Assembly (NCBI GenBank): GCA_964610205.1
Contig: CAZSVI010000139.1
Span: 1-9,098, forward strand
From: CAZSVI01 sp964610205
Lineage (GTDB): Bacteria; Bacillota; Clostridia; DSM-8532
Direction: 5' to 3'
DNA length: 9,098 nucleotides
Below, piece after piece: positions 1 through 6,417 of the stretch. The translations under genes were made by a program, and so were the position numbers. Below the pieces are notes generated by a model. It worked only from the letters and a program-made list of their open reading frames with translations. It was not told the origin of the DNA and searched no databases. How positions within the stretch are numbered: position 1 is the stretch's first letter; each line of letters starts with the position of its first letter.

Positions 1-142
1 CGTCGGCGGCTCTCTGAAATGTCAGTCAAGAATTACTCTTCCTGCTCATTGCTTTTAGATATCATCACTATTTTAAACCTATTATAATTATATTTCTAGT
101 TAATTTACCATTTTTTGTTTCTATTTTGTTACTTTGCTCTAC

Positions 143-349
143 TTATTTAAGACCGCTTTTGGTTCGAACATAAATAAGTTTTCCTTCATTAAGCTCATGA
201 GCTGCAATAGTAACAGGCTTTTCAGAATTGCATTTTACATGTGAATAAGACCCTTCCAGTAGTTGTCTTGCCCTCCTGGCTACTACAACACATAGTGTAT
301 ATCTGCTGTCAACTTTCTTCATCAATTCACCTATCGGAGGATTTATCAT
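143..349 (-). CDS. rpoZ: DNA-directed RNA polymerase omega subunit
   Basis: This 68-residue protein is the small omega subunit, which binds the beta' subunit and helps assemble and stabilise RNA polymerase. The N-terminus MINPPIGELMKKVDSRYTL, the helix VVVARRARQLLEG and the end NEGKLIYVRTKSGLK match the compact clostridial omega pattern over its whole length. I start it at the second in-frame ATG (base 349) because AAGGAGA (356-362) sits seven bases upstream. The longer start at 370 would put that site inside the coding region. In most Firmicutes rpoZ lies between gmk and coaBC/priA. Here it follows a glycosidase-like gene by 64 bases with no visible terminator between them, so it may be read with the glycan genes. 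It could be a second, relocated copy, which this window cannot decide. Identification is firm; the operon link is inference. Confidence 0.93.
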   Translation of the reverse strand: MINPPIGELMKKVDSRYTLCVVVARRARQLLEGSYSHVKCNSEKPVTIAAHELNEGKLIYVRTKSGLK

Positions 350-413
350 AAATATTCTCCTTGTATACATTTATTTAACGAAATTCACTCAACATATAAA
401 TCATCCTCTGACC

Positions 414-1487
414 TCAAAATATATCCTTTTTTAACCAGTGACCACCTGTTGTAATCAGCTTGACTTTTCTGCTGATTTCCATGAATGCTATTCCATAAGA
501 AATTACACTTTCAGTTCCTTGATTGTAATTCAAGCCTTTTTCATTCAACCCGTCATAACAAGCACCTGTCTCCTTATCTATTAGAGACAAACCCTTTGAA
601 TTCTGTCCGGTATACCAGCAAAAACACTTGATTGCATAATCAAGATATTTTTTATCTTCTGTTATTTCATAATAATCCAAATATGAAAGCAGTGTTTCAC
701 ACGCCTCAATGGGTTGTTCATCATATTCCGCAGGTTTTTTACCTTTAAAGAGCCATCCGTTAGAACCAACGGGTTTAAAATAGGCTTTTTTTATTGTTAT
801 ATCTCCGAGGAAGTCCATGCTTTCCTTTGCTGTTTCAAAAAAGACCTCTTTTTTTAGTATTATATACGCTTTGAACAGCGACCATGGGAAAAAAGCGTTG
901 CCATATGTCATGGAATCCTCAAACCAATGCCAGTCTCTGTCCTTATATTGTGCGTATTGGCAAGTTAATTCCATTGATAAAGCGTCAATATGGCTGATAA
1001 TTTCTTCTGTTCTGTTAAGATAGCTTAAGCCAACGATGGAATTCGCTTTTGCTCTTGGGGAGTCAAGCTTGGGCCAGTGTTCCAAAATTTTATTCAACAT
1101 ATGTTGACAGGTCCTTTTGACATTTTCAGGTATAGATGGACTTGAGATTGTACGGCCTAAAGCCCATAAGCATCTCCCAAAGCAATCCTCCGAACCTTCA
1201 TTTTCAATGAATCCCCTATCGTAATTCATAAAGTTTTTAAACTTCCCGTTGTCACTTTGAGCGTTAAGGATAAAAGCCAGGTATTTATAAACAAGCCTTA
1301 AATATTTTTTCTCCTTAAAGCGTTCACAAAGCATAACTGCTAAAATCAACGCTCTGGAATTATCGTCAGTCGTGTAGCCTTTTCCTGGGTCTGGAATACC
1401 ATATACGCTGTGCTGAAATATCCCAACATCATCAGTCAACGTAAACACATAATCTATAAATGCAAGATCCTTATCTGAAAAATTCAC
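414..1487 (-). CDS. alpha/alpha-toroid glycosidase-like protein (partner of GT4)
   Basis: The 357-residue protein has no signal peptide and is probably cytoplasmic. It resembles the all-helical toroid that in many bacteria forms the C-terminal half of large GT4 glycosyltransferases. Visible motifs are DDVGIFQHS (19-27), GYTTDDNSRALI (37-48), FKNFMNYDRGF (83-93), GSEDCFGRCLWALG (98-111), DWHWFEDSMTYGNAFFPW (185-202), DEQPIEA (256-262) and YDGLNEKGLNYNQGTESV (311-328). The many conserved acidic and aromatic residues suggest a sugar-binding cleft. Whether it hydrolyses, phosphorolyses or only binds glycan is unknown. The start is GTG, and its first G is the last base of the upstream GT4 stop codon (TAGTG), which implies translational coupling. 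GGGGTGG just upstream is only a fair ribosome site. The family match is from memory of sequence motifs; the function is inference. Confidence 0.75.
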   Translation of the reverse strand: MNFSDKDLAFIDYVFTLTDDVGIFQHSVYGIPDPGKGYTTDDNSRALILAVMLCERFKEKKYLRLVYKYLAFILNAQSDNGKFKNFMNYDRGFIENEGSEDCFGRCLWALGRTISSPSIPENVKRTCQHMLNKILEHWPKLDSPRAKANSIVGLSYLNRTEEIISHIDALSMELTCQYAQYKDRDWHWFEDSMTYGNAFFPWSLFKAYIILKKEVFFETAKESMDFLGDITIKKAYFKPVGSNGWLFKGKKPAEYDEQPIEACETLLSYLDYYEITEDKKYLDYAIKCFCWYTGQNSKGLSLIDKETGACYDGLNEKGLNYNQGTESVISYGIAFMEISRKVKLITTGGHWLKKDIF

Positions 1488-2656
1488 TATACCACCCCAG
1501 TTTCAGGCATTGATTTCATTATGTTTAAAAATACTTCAATATAGCGCTGAGCTACCTTATCCCAATACATCATCCGTCCAATCTTCATGGTGTCTCTTTC
1601 CATTTTTGCTTTTTTGTCAGGGTTATGTATAACGTATTTTATACAGTCAGCCAAAGAGTCAGGATTATTGAATTCCGCAAGCAATCCCCTTCCATCCGAT
1701 AACATTTCTTTAGCATATAGGTAAGGGGTGGAAACGATAACCTTGCCATAACCCACAGCATAAGCCATTGTACCGCTCACTGCCTGGTCCTTTTCCATAT
1801 AAGGCGTCATATAGATATCCGACATCTGCAGGTAGTTTATTATTTCATCCTTTGTAAGGTATTTATTAATAAATATAACATTATCACCAATATCAAGCTT
1901 TTCAACAAGCTCTTCCAGCTTATTTCTATATGATCGGCCTTCCTCCTTCAGTGCAGGATGAGTCTGACCCAGAATAAGATATAGTACATCTCTGCTGTCC
2001 TTGACAACTTTTGATATGGCTTCAATTCCGTGCTCTATCCCTTTACCCGGTCCTAAAAGACCAAAGGTACTTATTATCTGCTTATTCTCATATCCATGCT
2101 TCTTTTTCAAAGATTCTCTTGACTGAATCAGTTTCTTTGGAACGCCATGGTGAATTACTTCAATTTTTTTCGGGTCAACTGCATATACTGATTGGAGTAA
2201 ATCTTTGGTGTTGCTGGCCATAGTGACAACTTTCGCGCTCTTTTTGCCAAGAGTATTAATTATTAACCGTTGTTTAAGGCCGGGCTTCGACAATATTGTA
2301 TGAAGAGTTGTAACAACAGGAATTTCTAAGTTGCTAATCAAATCAAGAATATAATCGCCATGTTTTCCGCCGAAAATCCCATATTCGTGTTCGACTACCA
2401 ATAAACTCATATCAGATCCATTCAATTTTCTCGCAGCTTTTAGATAATCGCCATGTTCATGCTGTCCAATCGCAGCAATGACCTTGCTGTCATATGCATA
2501 GTTTTCCATACTGTTTACAGCAATAACATTGGTATCGACTATTCCAATATTGTCAAATGCAGTTATAAGGTCCTGCGTAAATGTAGCCAAGCCACATTCA
2601 CGGGGTGGGTAAGTACTTAAAAATGCGATTTTTCTATATATACTATTTGTTATCAT
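1487..2656 (-). CDS. GT4-family glycosyltransferase
   Basis: A 389-residue GT-B fold glycosyltransferase that would move a sugar from a nucleotide-sugar donor to an acceptor in the cytoplasm. The N-terminal acceptor domain opens with STYPPRECGLATFTQDL (14-30), typical of this subfamily, and holds EHEYGIFGG (89-97). HHGVP (169-173) marks the interdomain region. FGLLGPGKGIEHGIEAI (198-214) and SGTMAYAVGYGKVIVSTPY (294-312) belong to the C-terminal donor domain. The usual E-x7-E pair is represented only by a glutamate at 288, as in this SGT-type subfamily. The ATG is preceded by AAAGGA at about ten bases. It lies downstream of a nucleotidyltransferase gene and overlaps the toroid gene by one base. 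Homologues often carry the toroid fused to this domain, so the two proteins probably act as a pair. Donor and acceptor cannot be read from the sequence. Confidence 0.88.
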   Translation of the reverse strand: MITNSIYRKIAFLSTYPPRECGLATFTQDLITAFDNIGIVDTNVIAVNSMENYAYDSKVIAAIGQHEHGDYLKAARKLNGSDMSLLVVEHEYGIFGGKHGDYILDLISNLEIPVVTTLHTILSKPGLKQRLIINTLGKKSAKVVTMASNTKDLLQSVYAVDPKKIEVIHHGVPKKLIQSRESLKKKHGYENKQIISTFGLLGPGKGIEHGIEAISKVVKDSRDVLYLILGQTHPALKEEGRSYRNKLEELVEKLDIGDNVIFINKYLTKDEIINYLQMSDIYMTPYMEKDQAVSGTMAYAVGYGKVIVSTPYLYAKEMLSDGRGLLAEFNNPDSLADCIKYVIHNPDKKAKMERDTMKIGRMMYWDKVAQRYIEVFLNIMKSMPETGVV

Positions 2657-2727
2657 TTTGACTTGTCCTTTCTTTATTGAATAGGTATAGGAACAGCTGG
2701 TACCTGCTTCGATTTCCTTGATTTAAC

Positions 2728-2767
2728 TTGCGGCAGTTAATCTTTCAGTAGTGATTATCGGCCGCAA
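2728..2767 (-). promoter_or_regulatory. Inverted repeat in the GT4 leader
   Basis: Arms 2728-2742 and 2753-2767 pair at 13 of 15 positions around a 10-base loop, with an outer TTGCGGC/GCCGCAA clamp of seven perfect pairs. It lies between the 110-bp repeat and the GT4 start. No T-run follows on the minus strand, so it is not a classical terminator. It may be a leader RNA structure or an operator for the GT4/toroid genes. The structure is visible; the role is a guess. Confidence 0.4.
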
Positions 2768-2781
2768 AATATATAAACCGG

Positions 2782-2891
2782 CTAGTGGTTTGTAAAGCTT
2801 CAAATTCATACTCATTTTTCGAAGCTTTACAAATCCACTTCCTTGATGTTGTGGCCTGCAAATCCTAAATTCCAACTTTACAGGCCACTAG
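2782..2891 (-). repeat. 110-bp four-armed inverted-repeat element, copy 1
   Basis: This element begins CTAGTGG and ends CCACTAG, and its ends pair as imperfect terminal repeats (CTAGTGG, two mismatches, TGTAAAG). It also contains two internal hairpins: arm 2785-2801 with 2821-2838 (17 pairs with one bulged T, 19-base loop), and arm 2851-2858 with 2881-2888 (GTGGCCTG/CAGGCCAC). All four arms are diverged forms of one GTGG-yy-TG-y-AAA module. It starts six bases past the stop codon of the nucleotidyltransferase gene as read on the minus strand. A copy with 108/110 identity is at 6271-6380. There is no coding capacity of note and no T-run. A miniature non-autonomous transposon (CTAG could be a palindromic target) or a structured intercistronic RNA would both fit. 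The strand given follows the neighbouring genes. Confidence 0.85.
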
Positions 2892-2897
2892 GTAATT

Positions 2898-3947
2898 TTA
2901 CATTATTTGTATAGGAATCTGCCGATCGAATTTATGAGAGTAAACCGTGTTCAAATAATTTAGATTCCTATTAATAAAGGAGTTTGACGTAACGATAGTA
3001 TTTATTAGTCTCACCTCACTGCTGATATTGATGTCGTTCCAAAGAATGCTCCCAATAACCCTGCTTCCGCCGCCTATGAAAACATTATTGCCGATTACCG
3101 AATGGCTTATGTTTGCTTTTGCACAAATTTCAACGTTATCTCCGATATAAGCCGGACCTACGATTTTAACGTCAGGATAGATTTTAACGTTCTTCCCCAG
3201 CCTTACATTGCTGCCGGAAAAGTCGTAGTCAACCAGCTTGCATTTTTGATCCGTTATATCCTTATGCACCTGCATATATTTTTCAAGGGTTCCAATATCC
3301 ATCCAATAACCGCTGTGCTTATAAACTGAAATTTTATGCCCTTTCGCAATAAGGCTCGGAAAAATCTCCCTTTCAATGGATACTATGCTGTCTCTTGGAA
3401 TTTCTTTCAGGATTTCCGGTTCAAATATATAGATACCTGCGTTTATAAAGTTTGAAGAGGTTTGCCCCCGCAAAGGTTTTTCTATAAATGAAATTGCATA
3501 TCCATCCGCATCATAATCAACAACACCGTATGCCGATGGGTCCGAAACCTCCGTTACTGCTATAGTGGCAGATGCATGGCTGCTTTTGTGGTAATCCAGC
3601 ATTTTGTGTATGTCTATATCGCTTAATATGTCCGAGTTAAATACAATGAAAGTATCTTTAAACTGGGCTTCCGCCTTTTTTATAGCTCCTCCCGTACCCA
3701 ACGGAATATCTTCTACGATATATTGAATTTTCAGTCCGAACTGTTCTCCGTTCCCGAAATACTCTTCTATATATTTTGGCCGATAGCAGCTGCTTATCAC
3801 AATTTCTGATATTCCGCTCTTTTTAAGCTGTACCATTGTTCTTTCAAGTAAAGGCTTATTCATTATAGGAATCATAGGCTTGGGAATCTTATAGGTTAAA
3901 GGCTGCAGCCTGATTCCTTTACCTCCGGCAAGAAATAGTGCCTTCAT
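2898..3947 (-). CDS. Sugar-1-phosphate nucleotidyltransferase with left-handed beta-helix tail
   Basis: A 349-residue pyrophosphorylase that would make an NDP-sugar from NTP and a hexose-1-phosphate. The N-terminal Rossmann-like domain (about 1-235) shows GGKGIRLQPLT (8-18) for the nucleotide, KPMIPIMNKPLLE (23-35), GTGG (84-87), FNSD with metal-binding Asp106, FIEKP (154-158), NAG (169-171) and WMDIGT (215-220). From about 240 hexapeptide turns such as NVRLGKNVKIYPDVKI and NVFIGGG form a beta-helix. This two-part layout fits mannose-1-phosphate guanylyltransferase-like and glucose-1-phosphate thymidylyl/uridylyltransferase-like enzymes, and the sequence does not decide between them. The loop normally reads G-x-G-T/S-R-L, but the T/S is Ile12 here. 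The ATG has AAAGGAG upstream. It is the first gene of the probable glycan operon and would supply donor for the GT4 protein. Confidence 0.88.
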   Translation of the reverse strand: MKALFLAGGKGIRLQPLTYKIPKPMIPIMNKPLLERTMVQLKKSGISEIVISSCYRPKYIEEYFGNGEQFGLKIQYIVEDIPLGTGGAIKKAEAQFKDTFIVFNSDILSDIDIHKMLDYHKSSHASATIAVTEVSDPSAYGVVDYDADGYAISFIEKPLRGQTSSNFINAGIYIFEPEILKEIPRDSIVSIEREIFPSLIAKGHKISVYKHSGYWMDIGTLEKYMQVHKDITDQKCKLVDYDFSGSNVRLGKNVKIYPDVKIVGPAYIGDNVEICAKANISHSVIGNNVFIGGGSRVIGSILWNDINISSEVRLINTIVTSNSFINRNLNYLNTVYSHKFDRQIPIQIM

Positions 3948-4280
3948 AATTTTTTCTCCTTTCGCTCTTTATATTATTAATTTGAAAATATCGATTTTTT
4001 TAGTAATCATAATGTGAAAATTGTCCTTAGGAGTAGTTAATAAAACGAGTAATTATGGATTTAGATTTGTCGTACTCAAACATCGGTATTCATGTCTATG
4101 ATTATGAAATAACGATTAAGAAAAAGTTTTTAAGACAAAGAGGCGACGAAGCTGCATTATTAAGTATGTAATACGGTCATCAGATAAATTATACTCCGAG
4201 TTTATAAACACGTAATTGATTTGCGAGTTTGCAAACCCGGCAAGTATAACTTAAAACGATTTTGTGTGAATACGCTTTTG
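3948..4280 (-). promoter_or_regulatory. Long leader/promoter region upstream of the nucleotidyltransferase
   Basis: A 333-base AT-rich stretch with no ORF I can support. On the minus strand it holds a perfect -10 hexamer TATAAT (4193-4188) with only a poor -35 about 17 bases upstream, which would give a leader of roughly 230 bases. A perfect 10-bp palindrome GTTTGCAAAC lies at 4227-4236, upstream of that -10, where an activator or repressor could bind. I see no known riboswitch core. The stretch may also hold the 3' end of the lysine-rich gene's transcript. Confidence 0.35.
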
Positions 4281-4382
4281 CTATTTGGATTTATCCGCGG
4301 AAGGCATCGAAGATTTTGGAACTATTATTTTCTTCCCATCCTTCTTCTTTTTTTCCCGCTTTTTTGGGCTTTTATCTCCCAT
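4281..4382 (-). CDS. Lysine-rich small protein (33 residues), hypothetical
   Basis: A 33-residue ORF starting ATG at 4382 and ending TAG at 4281. Eleven or more lysines cluster in the first half (MGDKSPKKREKKKKDGKK), followed by IIVPKSSMPSADKSK. Its support is the ribosome site AGGAGGTGAT (4387-4396), one of the best in the window, with its AGGAGG core eight bases from the ATG. It lies 45 bases downstream of the SPFH gene with no clear terminator between, so the two are probably co-transcribed. Such a basic, unstructured peptide could bind nucleic acid, ribosomes or acidic membrane surfaces, but I do not recognise a characterised family and claim no function. An open frame on the opposite strand (4221-4406) is taken to be its shadow. 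Confidence 0.62.
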   Translation of the reverse strand: MGDKSPKKREKKKKDGKKIIVPKSSMPSADKSK

Positions 4383-4427
4383 TTCAATCACCTCCTGAAC
4401 GAATGATATTGCATATAAAAAACTCCA

Positions 4428-5285
4428 CTATCTGGTATTAACTGGCAAAACGCCGGACATTTCACCAATTACATTTATCAATTGCGAATTTGAAGGAACT
4501 ACTATTTTTGCATTGCTTTTCAGTGCTGTTTCTGTTGCCTGCAATTTTCTTAAAAGCTGAGCGTTACCTTTGAAATACATCTCAGCGGCCTCGTTTACAA
4601 GCTTTATTGCCTGAGCTTCGCCTTCGGCTTCAAGAATTTTTGCCTGTCTGATGCCTTCGGCTTTCTTGATCTCCGCTCTCTTAATACCATCTGCAGTTGT
4701 TTCCGCTGCTGTAGCGAAGTCAACAGCCGCTACTTTCTCATTTTCCGCTTTGACAACCTTATTCATCGTTTCCTGGACATCCTTCGGCGGATCAATTTCC
4801 TTTAATTCTGTTCTTACGATATCGATACCCCATTTACTCGTTTCTTCCTTCAAGGTTTGGAGTAAATCGGTATTAATTCGGCCTCTTTCACTGTTTGCGG
4901 ATTTTAATGTCATCGTTCCGATTATATTTCGAAGTGTAGTCCTGGCAAGATTCACAATCTGGTACTTATAATTGTTGACATAGTATACGGAATTTTTTAC
5001 ACTTTCTTCATCCGGATTGATTTTAAAGTAAACCTGTGCATCAACAGTCGCATTCAGGTTATCATTGGTAATGATCACCTGTGGTTCGGCATCAAACATT
5101 TGTTCAGTAATATTCACCGAATATAGCTTCTGTATTCCGGGAATGATCCAGTGGAACCCGGGTTGTGCAAATTTTATATACTTGCCCATTGCTTCAATAA
5201 GTCCGCGGCTTGTTGGTCGAACTATTCTAACACCGGTAAAAAATAAAATGATGACAATTGCACTAATAAAATAGATATAATACAT
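4428..5285 (-). CDS. SPFH/Band 7 (stomatin/prohibitin-like) membrane protein
   Basis: A 285-residue member of the SPFH superfamily, proteins that oligomerise on the inner face of the membrane as scaffolds. One N-terminal hydrophobic segment (about 2-19, YYIYFISAIVIILFFTGV) anchors it. The SPFH domain follows, with QPGFHWIIPG (41-50), EIDPPKDVQETM (163-174) and LARTTLRNIIG (113-123). A charged, alanine-rich helix (about 180-230, with AEGIRQAKILEAEGEAQA) is the usual flotillin-like coiled coil. The end, IVVPSNSQLI (251-260), is typical of paraslipin/stomatin forms. I start at 5285 because GGGAGGT (5293-5299) lies seven bases upstream. The frame stays open to a GTG at 5369, but that start has no proper ribosome site and would place 28 charged residues before the membrane segment. 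No nfeD-type partner gene is nearby, although one commonly accompanies stomatin genes. Confidence 0.92.
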   Translation of the reverse strand: MYYIYFISAIVIILFFTGVRIVRPTSRGLIEAMGKYIKFAQPGFHWIIPGIQKLYSVNITEQMFDAEPQVIITNDNLNATVDAQVYFKINPDEESVKNSVYYVNNYKYQIVNLARTTLRNIIGTMTLKSANSERGRINTDLLQTLKEETSKWGIDIVRTELKEIDPPKDVQETMNKVVKAENEKVAAVDFATAAETTADGIKRAEIKKAEGIRQAKILEAEGEAQAIKLVNEAAEMYFKGNAQLLRKLQATETALKSNAKIVVPSNSQLINVIGEMSGVLPVNTR

Positions 5286-5795
5286 TTTTATTACCTCCCT
5301 CAATATACTTTCAAATACTTCGTTTTTCTCGCTCATTCTTAGTTTTTTATTCTTTTTCAAAGAGAGCACCTCATGGAACCATGCATTAAGATGCTTTTTG
5401 GCCTGATATTTTGGAAAAAAGGGTTACTTAAATAAGCTGCGTCACTTTCTTGGCTTATGATGGCCCTTTTTATCTCCACACATTCTCAGGTGGCTCACCC
5501 TCCCATGTCTCACTGGCTCGTAGCCTAAAAATTCCTTCGTTCAGCCTATCCATGAGGTGGATGTCAGCTATGCTCCTAAACCGGGTCGTCTTTGCGCCCT
5601 AATGGAAAATATTCCTGCCGACTATCAGCTCTCTTTGTCAAAGTTCAAACTCTTAATGAGTTAACACTATATCTAAAACAATCGGTTTGGTATACCTTTT
5701 ATTAAGAAGCCCGCCTGGCGGAGACGCATTTCCTTCCCCCTGAATTCCGGTAAACCATTACCGCTTGTCCGCATTTAACCAACTGGCACAATGTG
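5286..5795. other. Unassigned 510-base GC-richer tract
   Basis: This tract lies between the SPFH and eRF1-like genes. Base composition differs from the surrounding genes (5461-5520 is 55% GC) and stops occur in all frames, so I find no gene. Small inverted repeats are present: CGGTAA/TTACCG (5748-5763, loop ACCA) and CCGC/GCGG (5711-5721). The SPFH ribosome site is at its left end. The density of GA-rich, paired-looking stretches on the minus strand could mean a structured RNA, such as a decayed group II intron domain, or a foreign remnant. I cannot confirm either. Confidence 0.3.
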
Positions 5796-6218
5796 TTAAT
5801 TTAATGCCATTCTTTTTCTTGTAAAGTGCTGTCGAACTTTGGCCACAATCTGAGGATTAGTCATCTTGTCGGCTGTTTCAATACTCTCAATGTATCCACA
5901 GATTTTATTTTTCTTCAGGTGTCTCATTAACTCTCTCTTTGCCTCGCCTGGACCAAATATGAGAACAGATTCTGCATCACGAATGCAAGCAATGACTTCA
6001 TCGTAATAAATACCAATATGTCCTGCAAATTTCCTTTCCTGGATATCATCTGCGGGAACCAGTTGTGATTCATATGAAGCAATCGAACGTATACCTTCAA
6101 AACGGCCGAGTTGTTTTTCAACATTTGATTTTATCACTTTATTTCCGACTTTCTTGCCTGTAACAAACACGAGAACTGCCTTTCTATGGTCAATCCACAA
6201 ACCTATACTGGTTTTCAT
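5796..6218 (-). CDS. Stand-alone eRF1-like (baeRF-type) protein, hypothetical
   Basis: A 140-residue protein with no signal peptide or membrane segment. IGLWIDHRKAVLVFV (5-19), AESVLIFGPGEAKRELMRHL (82-101) and TADKMTNPQIVAKVRQHF (115-132) recall the bacterial relatives of archaeo-eukaryotic release factor eRF1/Dom34, which keep an RNase H-like middle domain. At this length it can hold only one such domain, without the codon-recognition domain, so a classical release function is unlikely. No GGQ tripeptide is present. Roles in ribosome rescue or hibernation are possible but unproven. I start at 6218 because AAGGAGA (6224-6230) lies five bases upstream, whereas the longer frame to 6254 would bury this site. 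The 110-bp repeat copy 2 lies 52 bases upstream and may be in its leader. Family assignment rests on motif memory and is moderate. Confidence 0.6.
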   Translation of the reverse strand: MKTSIGLWIDHRKAVLVFVTGKKVGNKVIKSNVEKQLGRFEGIRSIASYESQLVPADDIQERKFAGHIGIYYDEVIACIRDAESVLIFGPGEAKRELMRHLKKNKICGYIESIETADKMTNPQIVAKVRQHFTRKRMALN

Positions 6219-6270
6219 ATATTTCTCCTTCCCCAAAAATATTGTCAGCTGCATTCTTTCTCTTTTACAC

Positions 6271-6380
6271 CTAGTGGTTTATAAAGCTTCAAATTCATAC
6301 TCATTTTTCGAAGCTTTACAAATCCACTTCCTTGATGTTGTGGCCTGCAAACCCTAAATTCCAACTTTACAGGCCACTAG
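6271..6380 (-). repeat. 110-bp four-armed inverted-repeat element, copy 2
   Basis: A direct repeat of 2782-2891 with the same ends and only two differences. At 6281 A replaces G (2792). It falls in the long hairpin, where minus-strand RNA keeps a G-U pair but plus-strand RNA would have an A-C mismatch. At 6352 C replaces T (2863), in the loop of the shorter hairpin. It lies 37 bases past the radical SAM stop codon and upstream of the eRF1-like gene. Flanking bases differ from those of copy 1, so identity stops sharply at the CTAG ends, as expected for a discrete mobile or processed unit. Confidence 0.85.
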
Positions 6381-6417
6381 CAGTCTGTAACTTTAGAAAT
6401 TATTTTATCTTAAGGAG

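Noticed and set aside
1..58. Possible C-terminal end of a plus-strand gene, or minus-strand TTG start near base 29
   Set aside because: Only about 18 codons are visible and both strands offer weak alternatives; nothing identifies a protein.
2695..2815. Minus-strand mini-ORF starting inside the repeat (MSMNLKLYKPL...), seen in both copies
   Set aside because: No ribosome site at usable spacing, and the two continuations diverge at once outside the repeat.
2782..2891. The repeat as a Rho-independent terminator
   Set aside because: Neither hairpin is followed by a run of T on either strand, and the loops are long.
2782..2891. The repeat as a REP element served by a RAYT transposase
   Set aside because: GTGG is paired inside the stems here rather than an unpaired foot, and no RAYT gene is in the window.
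4221..4406. Plus-strand hydrophobic 61-residue open frame
   Set aside because: It is the complement of a lysine-rich ORF that has a near-perfect ribosome site; Lys codons read as Phe/Leu on the other strand.
4651..4971. Plus-strand 106-residue open frame
   Set aside because: It is antisense to the conserved SPFH gene and has no family resemblance.
2782..6380. CRISPR array
   Set aside because: Only two repeat copies, 110 bp long and 3.4 kb apart, with no spacer pattern and no cas genes.
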